Source: Bradyrhizobium cosmicum | GTDB lineage: Bacteria; Pseudomonadota; Alphaproteobacteria; Rhizobiales; Xanthobacteraceae | Assembly: GCF_007290395.2 (NCBI RefSeq) | Contig: NZ_CP041656.2 | Location: 6,200,001-6,264,000, forward strand | Direction of reading: 5' to 3' | DNA: 64,000 nt | Shown here: positions 25,352 through 37,715 of the stretch, piece by piece | Numbering within the stretch: position 1 is the first letter of the stretch | Layout: each line of letters opens with the position of its first letter | Program-made: the position numbers and the translations under genes | The notes under the pieces: model-generated | Told to the model about the DNA's origin: nothing | What the model saw: the letters and a program-made list of their open reading frames with translations, nothing else | Database searches by the model: none

Positions 25352-25567
25352 TCACGGACGCATGAACATGAAGTCCGTGTCGGGATCGCAATTCTCGGCG
25401 ATGAAGCGCAGCTCCGCCTGGATGTCGGCAACCGATCTCGTCTCGAGATATTTCGAAATCACGAGGCTGAGCAGGGCGCGGCAGACCGCTTCGTGTCCGA
25501 GGCCGGCCGTCTCGGCCTCGTCGACGGCGGCGGAAAAATGACGCTGCGCAACGTCGGATGCGTACAT
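25352..25567 (-). CDS. Small conserved hypothetical protein, 71 aa
   Basis: Helical, acidic protein (AQRHFSAAVDEAETAGLGHE then ICR-like ALLSLVISKYLETRSVADIQAELRFIAE). It ends PDTDFMFMRP. I do not recognise a function; proteins of this kind are frequent conserved unknowns in Bradyrhizobium. Convergent with carA. Confidence 0.65.
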   Translation of the reverse strand: MYASDVAQRHFSAAVDEAETAGLGHEAVCRALLSLVISKYLETRSVADIQAELRFIAENCDPDTDFMFMRP

Positions 25568-25713
25568 GGCGGTCCCCCTCTTCGATCCGGGTTGCGTGCC
25601 CCTGAATAGCCGCCTGCGCCTTGATCTCCGTCAAGCCGGCGTGCGGACTGGTGCCAGGAACAAGGGGGCCTGTGCCGTCTTGAGTCCCGGTCGATTGCTA
25701 CCGGAGCCCTGTC

Positions 25714-26241
25714 ATGTCCGTCGTCCGCGACAAGGCCGAGCCGCTCGCCATCTCGTTTGAGGATGACGGGCTCGTGCCGAACAACGTTCTCCCCTTCCTG
25801 GTCTACCAGGGCGCGGTGACGCTCGATCCAAAACGTCCTGAAGAGACCGTCGAAGACCTGTTTGGCGTTAACGGCTGGGGCGGAATGTGGCGCAACGGCG
25901 TCTACGATTATCTGCATTATCATGCGACCGTGCATGAGGCGCTTGGCGTCGCACGCGGCCGCGCTCGCGTGCGCTTTGGCGGCAATCGCGGCCAGGAGCT
26001 GGAAATTTCCGCCGGCGACGTCGCGATCCTGCCCGCCGGCACCGGGCACCAGCTCGTGTCCGCGGCCAAGGATTTCTGCGTGGTCGGCGCCTATCCGCCC
26101 GGCTCGAGAATGCAGATCACGCGCCCGACGCCGGAGAACCACGCGAAGGCGTTGAAGACGATTCCTGCAGTGAGGCTGCCGGAGACCGATCCAGTGACGG
26201 GGGCCAACGGTGCCCTGGTCAGATTGTGGCGGCGCGGCTGA
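25714..26241 (+). CDS. Cupin-domain protein
   Basis: 175 aa, one cupin barrel. The metal-binding motif is YDYLHYHATVHEALGVARGRARVRFGGN (two His and a Glu) and the second motif is AGDVAILPAGTGHQLVSA. It lacks a DNA-binding domain and is probably an enzyme or a small-molecule-binding protein. It starts 146 bp after the convergent small gene. No pathway context. Confidence 0.85.
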   Translation: MSVVRDKAEPLAISFEDDGLVPNNVLPFLVYQGAVTLDPKRPEETVEDLFGVNGWGGMWRNGVYDYLHYHATVHEALGVARGRARVRFGGNRGQELEISAGDVAILPAGTGHQLVSAAKDFCVVGAYPPGSRMQITRPTPENHAKALKTIPAVRLPETDPVTGANGALVRLWRRG

Positions 26242-26600
26242 CCGTGCGGCCGAACGGCTCAATGCCGTGCGATGCCCGAAACTGTTGCGAGAAACAAGCT
26301 TAACCACACGCATCGCGCGACGGAATGGCGTCACGAATCAAATGACCACCATCACTGTCCCTCGTTTCCCGCTCGTGCTAAAGTAGCACCCTGGAGTTCG
26401 CTCTCCTGCCGCTGGCCCGACATTTGATTCCGGCGGCGTCTCGATCCTGCAGACGCCAAGTGGCGTTCATTGCCGCAGGTCTTCTTGCATACGCGACGTC
26501 TCTCGCGCGGCTGCGCGAACGCTTCGAAGTCGAAAACCTCCAACATGACGAAGATGAGGCCTCAACCACGACCGTACACATCAGATTAGGAGAATTGGAT
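26242..26600. other. Leader region of the DUF1254 gene
   Basis: A 359-bp gap with an in-frame extension of the DUF1254 reading frame but no start signal. The only clear signal is the AGGAG 12 bases before the ATG at 26601. No gene or repeat is recognised. Confidence 0.5.
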
Positions 26601-28055
26601 ATGTTCCGGGAAATTCTGACCCTGACAATGTCTATTTGCCTGGGCGCGGCAGCCATGCCCGCCGCGCTCGCCCAAGGGGCGCAAGCAATCACAGAGCAGG
26701 AGGCGCACGCGATCGCGGTGGACGCCTATGTCTATTTCTACCCCATCATAACCATGGACGTGTCGCGGAAGCAGTTCACCAACGGAACAACCGATTTCAA
26801 GGGGCCGATGAACACCTTCGTCAACGTGCCCGAGTACCCGCCGGCAGATTTCAAAGGTGTCGTGCGCTCCAACTTCGATACTTTGTATTCGGTTTCCTGG
26901 GTGGACATGACCAAGGAGCCCGTCGTCATCTCTGTTCCCGATACCGACGGGCGATATTACCTGCTGCTAATGCTCGATATGTGGACCGATGTCTTTGCAT
27001 CGCCGGGCTGGCGGACGACGGGCAGCCAAGCGGGGACTTTCCTGATGACGCCCGCTGGATGGAGGCCGGATTTGCGCGACAGGTTTGCGGAGGAGTTCAA
27101 GCTTCCGAAGAACACGCAGCGGATCGAAGTACCTACGCCGTATGTCTGGGTGATCGGCCGCACCAAGACGGACGGACCGGCAGACTACGATGCCGTTCAC
27201 AAGATCCAGGCCGGTTACAAAGTCACGCTGCTTTCCGAATATGGGAGGTCGCCGAAGCCGGTCGAATTCAAGCCGGACCCGAGCATCGACATGAAGACGC
27301 CGCCAAAACTCCAGGTCGATAGCATGACGTCTGGCATCTATTTCGCCTATGCCGCCGAGCTGCTCAAGCTTCATCCGCCTCATGTCACCGATCAGCCGAT
27401 CATCGCGCGGATGCGGAGAATCGGCATTGAGCCCGGCAAGAGCTTTGATATCAGCAAGCTGGATCCGGTGGTGCAACGCGCGATGGAAACCGCGCCGCAG
27501 GGCGGACAGAAGCTGATGGCATGGAAAGTGCCGACGCTGGCACGAGTGGCGAATGGCTGGTCGATGAACACCGACACGATGGGCGTTTACGGCAACTACT
27601 ATTTGAAGCGGGCTATCGTCTCGCAGATGGGGCTGGGTGCCAACCTGCCCGAGGACGCCATTTATCCGCTCAACCTCGGTGACGAATCCGGCAAGCCGCT
27701 CGAGGGCGCCAACAGGTACACCATCACATTCGAGAAAGGCGCCACCCCGCCGGTCAATGCCTTCTGGTCGATCACCCTGTACGATCAGGAAGGATTCCAG
27801 GTCGGCAACATCCTGAACCGCTTCGCCGTGAGCAGCTGGATGCCGTTCAAATACAATGCGGACGGTTCGCTCGACCTGTACTTCCAGAACGACAGTCCCG
27901 GAAAGGACAAGGAGGCCAACTGGCTGCCGGCACCGAAGGGGGCCTTCAATCTGACCATGCGGCTTTACAGCCCGAAGTCGGAGGCGCTCACCGGAAAATG
28001 GAATCCGCCGCCGGTCGTGAGGACGCAGGGCACGGTTGGCTTGTCGGCGCAGTAG
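26601..28055 (+). CDS. Exported DUF1254/DUF1214 protein
   Basis: 484 aa. Start fixed by ttAGGAGaattggat before the ATG. Residues 1-25 are a signal peptide (LTLTMSICLGAAAMPAALAQ). DUF1254 then spans about 30-180 (AVDAYVYFYPIITMDVSRKQF, FDTLYSVSWVDMTKEPVVISVP) and DUF1214 about 350-480 (YTITFEKGATPPVNAFWSITLYD, NDSPGKDKEANWLPAPKGAFNLTMRLY). Families of this kind are periplasmic and of unknown activity, frequent in environmental proteobacteria. It stands alone. Confidence 0.9.
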   Translation: MFREILTLTMSICLGAAAMPAALAQGAQAITEQEAHAIAVDAYVYFYPIITMDVSRKQFTNGTTDFKGPMNTFVNVPEYPPADFKGVVRSNFDTLYSVSWVDMTKEPVVISVPDTDGRYYLLLMLDMWTDVFASPGWRTTGSQAGTFLMTPAGWRPDLRDRFAEEFKLPKNTQRIEVPTPYVWVIGRTKTDGPADYDAVHKIQAGYKVTLLSEYGRSPKPVEFKPDPSIDMKTPPKLQVDSMTSGIYFAYAAELLKLHPPHVTDQPIIARMRRIGIEPGKSFDISKLDPVVQRAMETAPQGGQKLMAWKVPTLARVANGWSMNTDTMGVYGNYYLKRAIVSQMGLGANLPEDAIYPLNLGDESGKPLEGANRYTITFEKGATPPVNAFWSITLYDQEGFQVGNILNRFAVSSWMPFKYNADGSLDLYFQNDSPGKDKEANWLPAPKGAFNLTMRLYSPKSEALTGKWNPPPVVRTQGTVGLSAQ

Positions 28056-28147
28056 GCGCGCTGCAGCGGACACTTGTCAGACCACCGTCGTTCCGGGCCC
28101 GCGCCAATGCGCGCCCGGACGACATCGTCGAAGCATTGCGACGAAAG

Positions 28148-28672
28148 CTACGCCTCGTTGCCGCCTTCCTGACGGGTGGCTTCGAACAGGAACCAGGTGC
28201 GGCGCTCGGTGTCGTCGATGAAGTTCTCGAGCAGGCTCGCGCTGGCGACGTCGCCGGCATCGTCGCAGACCTCATGAGCCTTCCGCATCGCCGCGGCGAC
28301 GTGCTTGTTGTCCTGCATCAGCTCGCGCAGCATCTCGCGCGGCGGGACGTAGTCCTCGTCGTTGTCCTTGATGGTCTGGAGCTTTGCGACCTGGCCGATC
28401 GACTTCAGCGTCGTGCCGCCGATCTTGCGGACGCGCTCGGCAAGCTGGTCGGTGGTTGCGAAAATCTTGTCGGACTGCTCGTCGAGCAGCAGATGATAGT
28501 CGCGGAAATGCCGGCCGCTGATGTGCCAGTGGAAATTCTTGGTCTTCAGATAAAGCGCGAAGGCGTCGGCCAGAAGCACGTTGAGCGCCTCGGAAACCTT
28601 CTTGACCGCCTGGGGCGACAGATCGGTGGGGGTGTCGAGGTCGGGGGAGACCTTGCTGGGGGCTTTGCTCAC
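28148..28672 (-). CDS. dps: Dps-family ferritin-like DNA-protection protein
   Basis: 174 aa. A GTG start is chosen at 28672: AGGAAGG sits 6 bases upstream, and the protein begins VSKAPSKVSPD (Met-initiated). The ferroxidase and Dps motifs are complete: TKNFHWHISGRHFRDYHLLL, DEQSDKIFATTDQLAERVRKIGG. A 12-mer that oxidises and stores iron and protects DNA from hydroxyl radicals is expected. The Lys-rich N-terminus could bind DNA. Convergent with the DUF1254 gene and divergent from the methyltransferase. Confidence 0.93.
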   Translation of the reverse strand: MSKAPSKVSPDLDTPTDLSPQAVKKVSEALNVLLADAFALYLKTKNFHWHISGRHFRDYHLLLDEQSDKIFATTDQLAERVRKIGGTTLKSIGQVAKLQTIKDNDEDYVPPREMLRELMQDNKHVAAAMRKAHEVCDDAGDVASASLLENFIDDTERRTWFLFEATRQEGGNEA

Positions 28673-28784
28673 GGGAAACCTTCCTGTTAGGACGCGGACA
28701 TTGACGGCGCGCCGCCGCACCCCTAACGCAGACAGGCAGCGCCGGTTCCAGTGCAGGAACCGTTTGGCCGGGACGTCGGATATC

Positions 28785-29486
28785 ATGGACGATTGGATCG
28801 ATTACTACGACTCCACGCACACGATCTATGTCAGCAAGCTGCATCGCGATTTGCACTTCCAGATCATCGCGCGGGACATCATCGGCTACATCACTTCGCC
28901 CGAGGCAACCGTGCTGGACTACGCCTGCGGCGAGGCGCTGTCGGCGAGCCAAGTGGCGGCCGCCTGCGGCAAGCTGATCCTCGCCGAACCCGCGCCAGGC
29001 GTGCGCGGCCGGCTGATCGCGCGGTTTGCCCCGAACACGAAAATCCGCGTCCGCTCGCTCGACGACGTCCGCAAGATGCAGGACCAGTCGATCGACCTCG
29101 TCGTGATGAACTCGGTCGCGCAATACATGACGCCGGAGGAACTCGATGACGCGCTCCGCAACGTCCGGCGATTGCTGACCCCGTCGGGCAAGCTGGTGCT
29201 CGGCGATATTCTCCAGCCCAATGTCGGCATGTTTAGGGATGTGATGGCGCTGCTCAGCTTCGGCCTGCGCCACGGCTTCCTCAAGGACGCGCTGATCGGA
29301 CTGATCAGCACCGCTCTATCGGACTACCGGCATCTGCGAACACGCATCGGGCTGCAGCGCTACAGCGAGGACGAAATTACCGCTAAGCTCAAAGCGGCGG
29401 GCTTCGCAGTCCAGCGCGCGCATACCAATATCGGCCATAATCGCTGGCGCATGACCTTCATCGCGCGGCCGCCTCTGGTGCGTTAA
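28785..29486 (+). CDS. SAM-dependent methyltransferase
   Basis: 233 aa class-I methyltransferase of the COG2226 type. SAM motif I is VLDYACGEALSASQVAAACG; the later DLVVMNSVAQYMTPEELDDALRN gives motifs II-III, and GKLVLGDILQP the post-motif loop. The first 12 residues (MDDWIDYYDSTH) are an extension with conserved aromatics. The ATG at 28785 is used because the long upstream frame overlaps the antisense dps gene. Substrate unknown; it is not in an operon. Confidence 0.85.
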   Translation: MDDWIDYYDSTHTIYVSKLHRDLHFQIIARDIIGYITSPEATVLDYACGEALSASQVAAACGKLILAEPAPGVRGRLIARFAPNTKIRVRSLDDVRKMQDQSIDLVVMNSVAQYMTPEELDDALRNVRRLLTPSGKLVLGDILQPNVGMFRDVMALLSFGLRHGFLKDALIGLISTALSDYRHLRTRIGLQRYSEDEITAKLKAAGFAVQRAHTNIGHNRWRMTFIARPPLVR

Positions 29487-29540
29487 GCATAACCACCACC
29501 TGAGGTGGCTTGTCGCACCTCGATCGGACATGATCTCCGC

Positions 29541-29616
29541 GGCCCGGTGGCGGAAGCGTCTACGCGAGAGCAGTGCATCGCTCTTCATCCTGGTTCAAAT
29601 CCAGGCCGGGTCTCCA
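29541..29616 (+). tRNA. tRNA-like gene, anticodon GCA, unusual loops
   Basis: 76 bases that fold as a cloverleaf. The acceptor stem GGCCCGG/CCGGGTC pairs 7 of 7 (one G:T), the T arm is CCTGG-TTCAAAT-CCAGG with a canonical loop, and the anticodon stem AGAGC/GCTCT pairs 5 of 5. Encoded CCA is present and the discriminator is T73, as in tRNA-Cys. The anticodon loop AGTGCATC is 8 bases and reads GCA after U (29575-29577). The D arm has only 3 pairs and lacks the GG dinucleotide. It may be a non-canonical tRNA-Cys, a regulatory tRNA-like RNA or a decaying gene. Preserved pairing argues against decay. Confidence 0.5.
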
Positions 29617-29671
29617 CGCTTCGCCCCTGCGGGGCTACGCGTGGCGCAGCCCCGCAAGCAAAAAGCTCGCA

Positions 29672-29693
29672 AACAACCCCATGCACAGTAGCC
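29672..29693 (+). repeat. 22-bp dispersed repeat, copy 1
   Basis: Contains CAACCCCATGCACAGTAGCC. Identical 22-mer at 42399-42420. The preceding 50 bases are GC-rich and hairpin-forming in both copies. Confidence 0.6.
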
Positions 29694-29774
29694 GGCGATG
29701 GCCGGCGTGCCCCGCGTTGGATCTTCTGAAGGCTTTGATGCGGCAGGCAAATCAGCGGCCGGCGCGCAATCGAC

Positions 29775-30152
29775 TCAGTTCGGGTCCGCAGCGACCATTT
29801 CGCACCCGGGCAACAGCTGAAGCCGGTCGGCGTCCCTGGCCGCGGAACTTAGCACCGCGTCGAGCAGCCCCGGGAAGCGCGCATCGAGGTCCTCGCGGCG
29901 CAGCCGCATGAAACGGTTTGTGCCGGCCACGCGCGTCTGCATGACGCCGCATTCGCGCAGTCTGGCGAAATGATAGGCGAGGTTCGACTTGCCGCTGAGC
30001 CCGTTAAAGTCGCCGCAGCGCAATTCGCTGCTGACGCGTTCCTGCTGGGCGAGCTGGTAGACGATCGCGAGCCGGATCGGATCACTCAAGCAATCCAGAA
30101 CCATCGGCAGCTCGATCTGCTCGCGCGCGGGATGATGGGGTGTACGACTCAT
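29775..30152 (-). CDS. ArsR-family regulator of the MFS pump
   Basis: 125 aa winged helix-turn-helix protein: [26 protein letters not shown] (helices 1-2), then [20 protein letters not shown] (recognition helix) and a wing ([22 protein letters not shown]). No metal-binding Cys motif of ArsR type is visible. It is divergent from the MFS transporter across 100 bp holding several TTCAA/TTGAA inverted repeats, so it likely represses both. Confidence 0.88.
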   Translation of the reverse strand: MSRTPHHPAREQIELPMVLDCLSDPIRLAIVYQLAQQERVSSELRCGDFNGLSGKSNLAYHFARLRECGVMQTRVAGTNRFMRLRREDLDARFPGLLDAVLSSAARDADRLQLLPGCEMVAADPN

Positions 30153-30181
30153 AGTGCAATCATAGCGATGCGGCCGGCATG

Positions 30182-30245
30182 TTCAATAGTTCTTGAACTA
30201 ATTGACATTAGCAGGCTACCATTCAATAGTTCAATGATTATTGAA
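30182..30245. promoter_or_regulatory. Operator cluster for the ArsR/MFS divergent pair
   Basis: Two similar sites: TAGTTCTTGAACTA (30187-30200) and TTCAATA-N10-TATTGAA (30222-30245). TTCAATAGTT occurs twice in direct repeat. The proximal site ends 8 bases before the transporter start. Confidence 0.65.
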
Positions 30246-30252
30246 CATAGGA

Positions 30253-31431
30253 ATGACGGGCATGAGCGTGTTCTGGCTGGCGGTCGCGGCATTTGCGATC
30301 GGGACGGAAGCCTTCGTTATCGCAGGCCTGCTGCCGACGATCGCGGCCGACCTGCAGATTTCGGTGCCGGCGGCCGGGCAGCTGGTCAGCGTCTACGCGC
30401 TCACCTATGCCGTGGGGTCGCCGATCCTCGCCGTAACCCTCAACAATATCGACCGGCGCACGGTGTTGATGCTGGCATTGTCGGCCTTCATCGCCGGCAA
30501 TCTGCTGGCGGTGGCCGCCTCCGGGTTTGCGCTGCTGCTAACGGCGCGGATGCTGATGGCACTCGGCGCCGGCCTGTGCATGCCAACGGCGCTCGGTGTC
30601 TCCGTGGCGGTCTCCTCCCCAGAACGGCGCGGCCGCGCCGTGGCGCTGGTCACCTCCGGCCTCACGATCGCAACCGTGATCGGTGTCCCCCTCGGCAATT
30701 GGATCGGCAGCCTGTTCGGCTGGCGCGCGACCTTTGCCATGGTCGCCCTGCTCGGCGGAATCGCGATGGCGGGCCTGCTTTTTGGCCTGCCCCGCGGCCT
30801 GCCGCGCAACACCGCTTCGCTCGCCGAACGGCTGGCCGTAGCGCGCCACCGCAACGTCCTGATCGCGCTGCTCATCACGATCCTATGGGCGCTCGGCGGC
30901 TTCACCATGTTCACCTATTTCGCCGTTCCGCTGCGCGCGCTCGGCTTCGATGCCTCGCATATCAGCCTCGCGCTGCTGGTTTTCGGCGCGGCCGCCGCGA
31001 TCGGGAACATGCTCGGCGGCCTGTTGGCCGACCGGCTCGGCGCCCTCGCCACGGCGGCGCTCGGCCTGACCGGCATGGCCAGCGCGCTTTTCCTGCATTC
31101 ACTGGTGCTGAAATTCCTCCCCGGCCAGGCGCATTATGCGATCCTGGGCCCGATCTTTCTCCAGGGCGTTTCGGGCTGGGCGTTCTATCCGGCCCAGATC
31201 GCCAGCATCATCCGGATCGACCCGCAGGCCTCGATGGTCGCACTCTCGCTCAACGCCTCTGCCATGTATCTCGGCTTCGCGATCGGGGGAGTCTTGGGCG
31301 GCGCCGTGCTTGCGGGGTGGAGCCCGACCGATCTCGGCTGGGTCGGCGGATTGAGCGTTTCCGCAGCGCTTCTGGTGCATCTCGCCCGTGGCTGGCAGGC
31401 GCGGCCAAAACCCGTCAAAATTGCTGGTTGA
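30253..31431 (+). CDS. MFS efflux transporter, DHA1-like
   Basis: 392 aa, 12 predicted helices. The signature between TM2 and TM3 is [17 protein letters not shown] and the TM5 antiporter region is [32 protein letters not shown]. The N-terminus ([25 protein letters not shown]) is of the AraJ/YdhP type, which exports sugars or drugs. Divergent ArsR regulator and operator suggest induction by its substrate. An in-frame TTG at 30241 is a weaker start. Confidence 0.9.
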   Translation: MTGMSVFWLAVAAFAIGTEAFVIAGLLPTIAADLQISVPAAGQLVSVYALTYAVGSPILAVTLNNIDRRTVLMLALSAFIAGNLLAVAASGFALLLTARMLMALGAGLCMPTALGVSVAVSSPERRGRAVALVTSGLTIATVIGVPLGNWIGSLFGWRATFAMVALLGGIAMAGLLFGLPRGLPRNTASLAERLAVARHRNVLIALLITILWALGGFTMFTYFAVPLRALGFDASHISLALLVFGAAAAIGNMLGGLLADRLGALATAALGLTGMASALFLHSLVLKFLPGQAHYAILGPIFLQGVSGWAFYPAQIASIIRIDPQASMVALSLNASAMYLGFAIGGVLGGAVLAGWSPTDLGWVGGLSVSAALLVHLARGWQARPKPVKIAG

Positions 31432-31438
31432 TGGGCGC

Positions 31439-31464
31439 TTTTCGGGGTTTCGCCGCCCCGAAAA
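31439..31464. terminator. Hairpin after the MFS gene
   Basis: Stem TTTTCGGGG / CCCCGAAAA with an 8-base loop, 8 bases after the stop codon. It lacks a plus-strand T run, so it could instead stabilise the mRNA end. Confidence 0.45.
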
Positions 31465-31515
31465 CTGGTCTAAGACCCGTCCGCGCGCGAGGGAGACCAC
31501 GCGCTCTCGGCCACA

Positions 31516-31545
31516 GGGGACGCGCAGCAAGCGCGCCCTTTTTTT
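31516..31545 (+). terminator. Intrinsic terminator or attenuator before carB
   Basis: Stem GGG(A)CGCGC / GCGCGCCC with loop AGCAA, followed by seven T. It ends 30 bases before the carB ATG. It can serve the MFS gene or act as an attenuator in a carB leader. Confidence 0.65.
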
Positions 31546-31574
31546 GTGCCCAAATTCCACTTCGGCGAGAGTTG

Positions 31575-35039
<3,465 letters not shown>

Positions 35040-35248
35040 TCGCTAGCGGCGGCGAAGCTTCCGCTAAGTGACTGGCAATGAAGCTACAATGGCCGGAGGA
35101 ACTGTCCGGCCATGTGGTTGTTCTGTTCCGGCGCCAGCCCCACATAACGGTTCCGGCGGGCATGTATTCAGTCGCCGGAAGCACTGACGAATCAGGGCTG
35201 CCGCGCCCACTGTCTGGTCGGGCGCGCGGCCGAAGGACGAGAGAAGAG

Positions 35249-35722
35249 ATGGAAAAGGTTCCGATGACTGCGGGCGGCTTTGCCGCGCTCGGGGAAGAAT
35301 TGAAGAAGCGCCAGTCCGAGGACCGTCCGCGCATCATCGAGCACATTGCGGAGGCCCGCTCGCACGGCGACCTCTCGGAGAACGCGGAATATCATGCCGC
35401 GAAGGAAGAGCAGTCCCACAATGAGGGCCGCATCGCCGAGCTCGAGGACAAACTCGCGCGCGCCGACATCATCGACATCTCGAAGCTCTCCGGCGACACC
35501 ATCAAGTTCGGCGCCACCGTAACGCTGATCGACGAGGACACCGAGAAGAAGGCCGTGTGGCAGATCGTCGGCGAGGTCGAGGCCGACGCCAAGAAAGGCC
35601 GGATCTCCATCACCTCGCCGCTCGCGCGCGCGCTGATCGGCAAGAAGAAAGGCTCGACCGTCGAGGTCAACGCACCCGGCGGCTCCAAGGCGTATGAGAT
35701 CACCAAGGTGGAGTGGCGGTAA
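35249..35722 (+). CDS. greA: Transcript cleavage factor GreA
   Basis: 157 aa. It rescues arrested RNA polymerase by stimulating transcript cleavage. The N-terminal coiled coil ([41 protein letters not shown], with the acidic tip residues) leads to the C-terminal FKBP-like domain ([45 protein letters not shown]). The start at 35249 fits the family, and an upstream extension of 57 codons is rejected. 209 bp after carB; a strong terminator follows. Confidence 0.97.
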   Translation: MEKVPMTAGGFAALGEELKKRQSEDRPRIIEHIAEARSHGDLSENAEYHAAKEEQSHNEGRIAELEDKLARADIIDISKLSGDTIKFGATVTLIDEDTEKKAVWQIVGEVEADAKKGRISITSPLARALIGKKKGSTVEVNAPGGSKAYEITKVEWR

Positions 35723-35751
35723 GGATTTGCCGCTGCGGTTATGAGGTTTCG

Positions 35752-35782
35752 AAAAGGCCGCGCGATGCGCGGCCTTTTTGTT
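35752..35782 (+). terminator. greA terminator
   Basis: Stem GGCCGCGC-GAT-GCGCGGCC followed by TTTTTGTTT, about 30 bases after the greA stop. Confidence 0.9.
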
Positions 35783-35828
35783 TCGGCGTGTTGCTGTCGC
35801 TCCGCGTCATTGCGAGCACAACTCTTTT

Positions 35829-35975
35829 ACCGTCACCCTGAGGTGCTCGCCTCTTCGGCGAGCCTCGAAGGGCGACGGCCGGCTGTTGCCGCACGTGGAT
35901 GTACGCGGGCCGAGCATCCTTCGAGGCTACCGACGGGACGATCCGCGCCCATCACTCGCGCATCAGGATGACGGA
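35829..35975. repeat. Dispersed intergenic repeat, copy 2
   Basis: Starts accgtcaccctgaggtgctc, has GGCGAGCCTCGAAGGGCGAC, and ends atcaggatgacgg. It matches copy 1 at 7791-7917 at both ends but its middle is different. Confidence 0.65.
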
Positions 35976-35997
35976 ATTGATAGGCCGCGTCGGCGCC

Positions 35998-36477
35998 CTA
36001 CCTCCGTCCCTTCACTTCCAGCGGCACGGCGGCCTCGTACTTCGAATTATGCAGCACCAGCGAGGTCCGGACGTTGCGCACATGGGGCGCGGCGGTCAGG
36101 TGCGTCACGAAATCCTGGAATGTGGCCATGTCGGGCGCGACGCATTTCAGGATGAAATCGACTTCGCCCGACAGCATCCAGCATTCCCGCACCAGGGGCT
36201 CGGCGCGGACGAACTCCTCGAAGGCGCGCAAATCCGCCTCGGCCTGGCTGGAAAGGTGCACAGCGGCGAACACGGTGACGTCAAAGCCCAGTTTTCGCGC
36301 GTCCAGCAGCCCACGATAGCCGTGGATGTAGCCCTCCTCCTCCAGTGCCCGGACGCGGCGCAGGCACGGCGGGGGCGAAATACCGACCCGCTTGGCTAGC
36401 TCGACATTGGTGATTCGACCGTCGGCCTGGATTTCGGTGAGAATCTTCAGGTCGATCTCGTCTAGGTTCCGCGACAC
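35998..36477 (-). CDS. Lrp/AsnC-family regulator
   Basis: 159 aa. The GTG at 36477 is used, with AGGAG 10 bases upstream; a longer frame begins at 36534. Helix-turn-helix: LDEIDLKILTEIQADGRITNVELAKRVGISPPPCLRRVRALEEEGYI, then the RAM ligand-binding domain (FDVTVFAAVHLSSQAEADL, ECWMLSGEVDFILKCVAPD). It likely forms octamers or hexadecamers that respond to amino acids. Divergent from trxB across a region with two palindromes. Confidence 0.9.
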   Translation of the reverse strand: MSRNLDEIDLKILTEIQADGRITNVELAKRVGISPPPCLRRVRALEEEGYIHGYRGLLDARKLGFDVTVFAAVHLSSQAEADLRAFEEFVRAEPLVRECWMLSGEVDFILKCVAPDMATFQDFVTHLTAAPHVRNVRTSLVLHNSKYEAAVPLEVKGRR

Positions 36478-36552
36478 GTGACTGGAACTCCTGGCCTTTA
36501 TGGCGGTATCGGATGGATTTGGTGCAATCCTCATACCCAGTCGCACCCGCCA

Positions 36553-36569
36553 GCGCAATTTTATTGCGC
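36553..36569. promoter_or_regulatory. Palindrome, possible Lrp-type operator (distal)
   Basis: GCGCAATTTTATTGCGC: 7-base arms around TTT. It lies between the divergent Lrp-type gene and trxB. Confidence 0.5.
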
Positions 36570-36620
36570 GTTCACTTCGGACGACTTTTGTTCCCTGTTG
36601 GAAAAATCCGCCGAATGGGA

Positions 36621-36635
36621 ATGCAATTCTTGCAT
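36621..36635. promoter_or_regulatory. Palindrome, possible Lrp-type operator (proximal)
   Basis: ATGCAATTCTTGCAT: 6-base arms around TTC. It has the same GCAA/TTGC half-site as the palindrome 67 bases upstream (centre to centre). Confidence 0.5.
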
Positions 36636-36744
36636 AGCTCACCAGAAGGCTTAGATTAGCTCTGATATTTCAGCGCCACCGCGAGGCCTCCTGGCTCTTT
36701 CCGCAACCGCGCTGCAGTTCCCCGTGACAAAGGCGTCCGTCGAA

Positions 36745-37710
36745 ATGTCCGCTCCTGTTCATGCAAAGGTCGTCATTATTGGCTCCGGGCCCGCTGGCTA
36801 TACCGCCGCGATCTACGCTGCGCGCGCCATGCTCGAACCGATCCTGATCCAGGGCATGCAGGCCGGCGGCCAGCTCACCATCACCACAGACGTCGAGAAC
36901 TATCCGGGCTTCGCCGACGTGATCCAGGGCCCCTGGCTGATGGAGCAGATGGAGAAGCAGGCGGTCCATGTCGGCACCAAGATCGTCTCCGACCTGGTCA
37001 TCAAGCTGGACACGACGCAGCGGCCGTTCCGCCTCACCTGCGACAGCGGCGACGTCTATCTCGCCGACACCGTCATCCTCGCCACCGGCGCGCAAGCGCG
37101 CTGGCTCGGACTGCCGTCCGAAGCGAAATTCCAGGGCGGCGGCGTTTCGGCCTGCGCCACCTGCGACGGCTTCTTCTATCGCAACAAGGAGGTCGTGGTG
37201 ATCGGCGGCGGCAATACCGCGGTCGAGGAAGCCCTGTACCTCACCAACCATGCCTCGCAGGTCACGATCGTGCATCGTCGCGATCACTTCCGCGCCGAAC
37301 GCATCCTGCAGGAGCGCCTGTTCAAGCACCCGAAGATCAAGGTGGTCTGGGACGCCGCCGTCGACGAGATCTGCGGCACCGAGAACCCAAACAAGGTCAC
37401 CCATGTGCGCCTGAAGAACGTCAAGACCGGCGCGCTCACCGACCTGAAGACCGACGGCGTCTTCATCGCCATCGGCCATGCGCCGGCAACCGAGCTGGTG
37501 AAGGACCAGATCAAGCTCAAACCCTCCGGCTATGTCGAGGTCGCCCCGAATTCGACCGCGACCTCCGTGCCCGGCCTATTCGCCGCCGGAGACGTCGCCG
37601 ACGAAACCTATCGCCAGGCCGTCACGGCCGCCGGCCTCGGCTGCATGGCAGCCCTCGAGGCCGAACGATTCTTGGCCCTGCGCGCCAGCGAGCGCGCGGC
37701 AGCGGAATAA
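36745..37710 (+). CDS. trxB: Thioredoxin-disulfide reductase
   Basis: 321 aa. It reduces thioredoxin with NADPH via FAD. FAD motif VIIGSGPAGYTAAIYAARA; redox-active CATC in SACATCDGFFY; NADPH motif VVIGGGNTAVEEALYL; C-terminal FAAGDVADETYRQAVTAAG. The ATG at 36745 gives MSAPVHAKV; an in-frame GTG at 36724 adds seven residues and is a less likely start. lysR follows 5 bp later, so they form one transcript. Confidence 0.95.
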   Translation: MSAPVHAKVVIIGSGPAGYTAAIYAARAMLEPILIQGMQAGGQLTITTDVENYPGFADVIQGPWLMEQMEKQAVHVGTKIVSDLVIKLDTTQRPFRLTCDSGDVYLADTVILATGAQARWLGLPSEAKFQGGGVSACATCDGFFYRNKEVVVIGGGNTAVEEALYLTNHASQVTIVHRRDHFRAERILQERLFKHPKIKVVWDAAVDEICGTENPNKVTHVRLKNVKTGALTDLKTDGVFIAIGHAPATELVKDQIKLKPSGYVEVAPNSTATSVPGLFAAGDVADETYRQAVTAAGLGCMAALEAERFLALRASERAAAE

Positions 37711-37715
37711 AGATC

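Noticed and set aside
29970..31574. Long in-frame extension of carB to base 29970
   Set aside because: It runs antisense through the ArsR gene and over the MFS gene in another phase. CarB begins at 31575 with the normal N-terminus.
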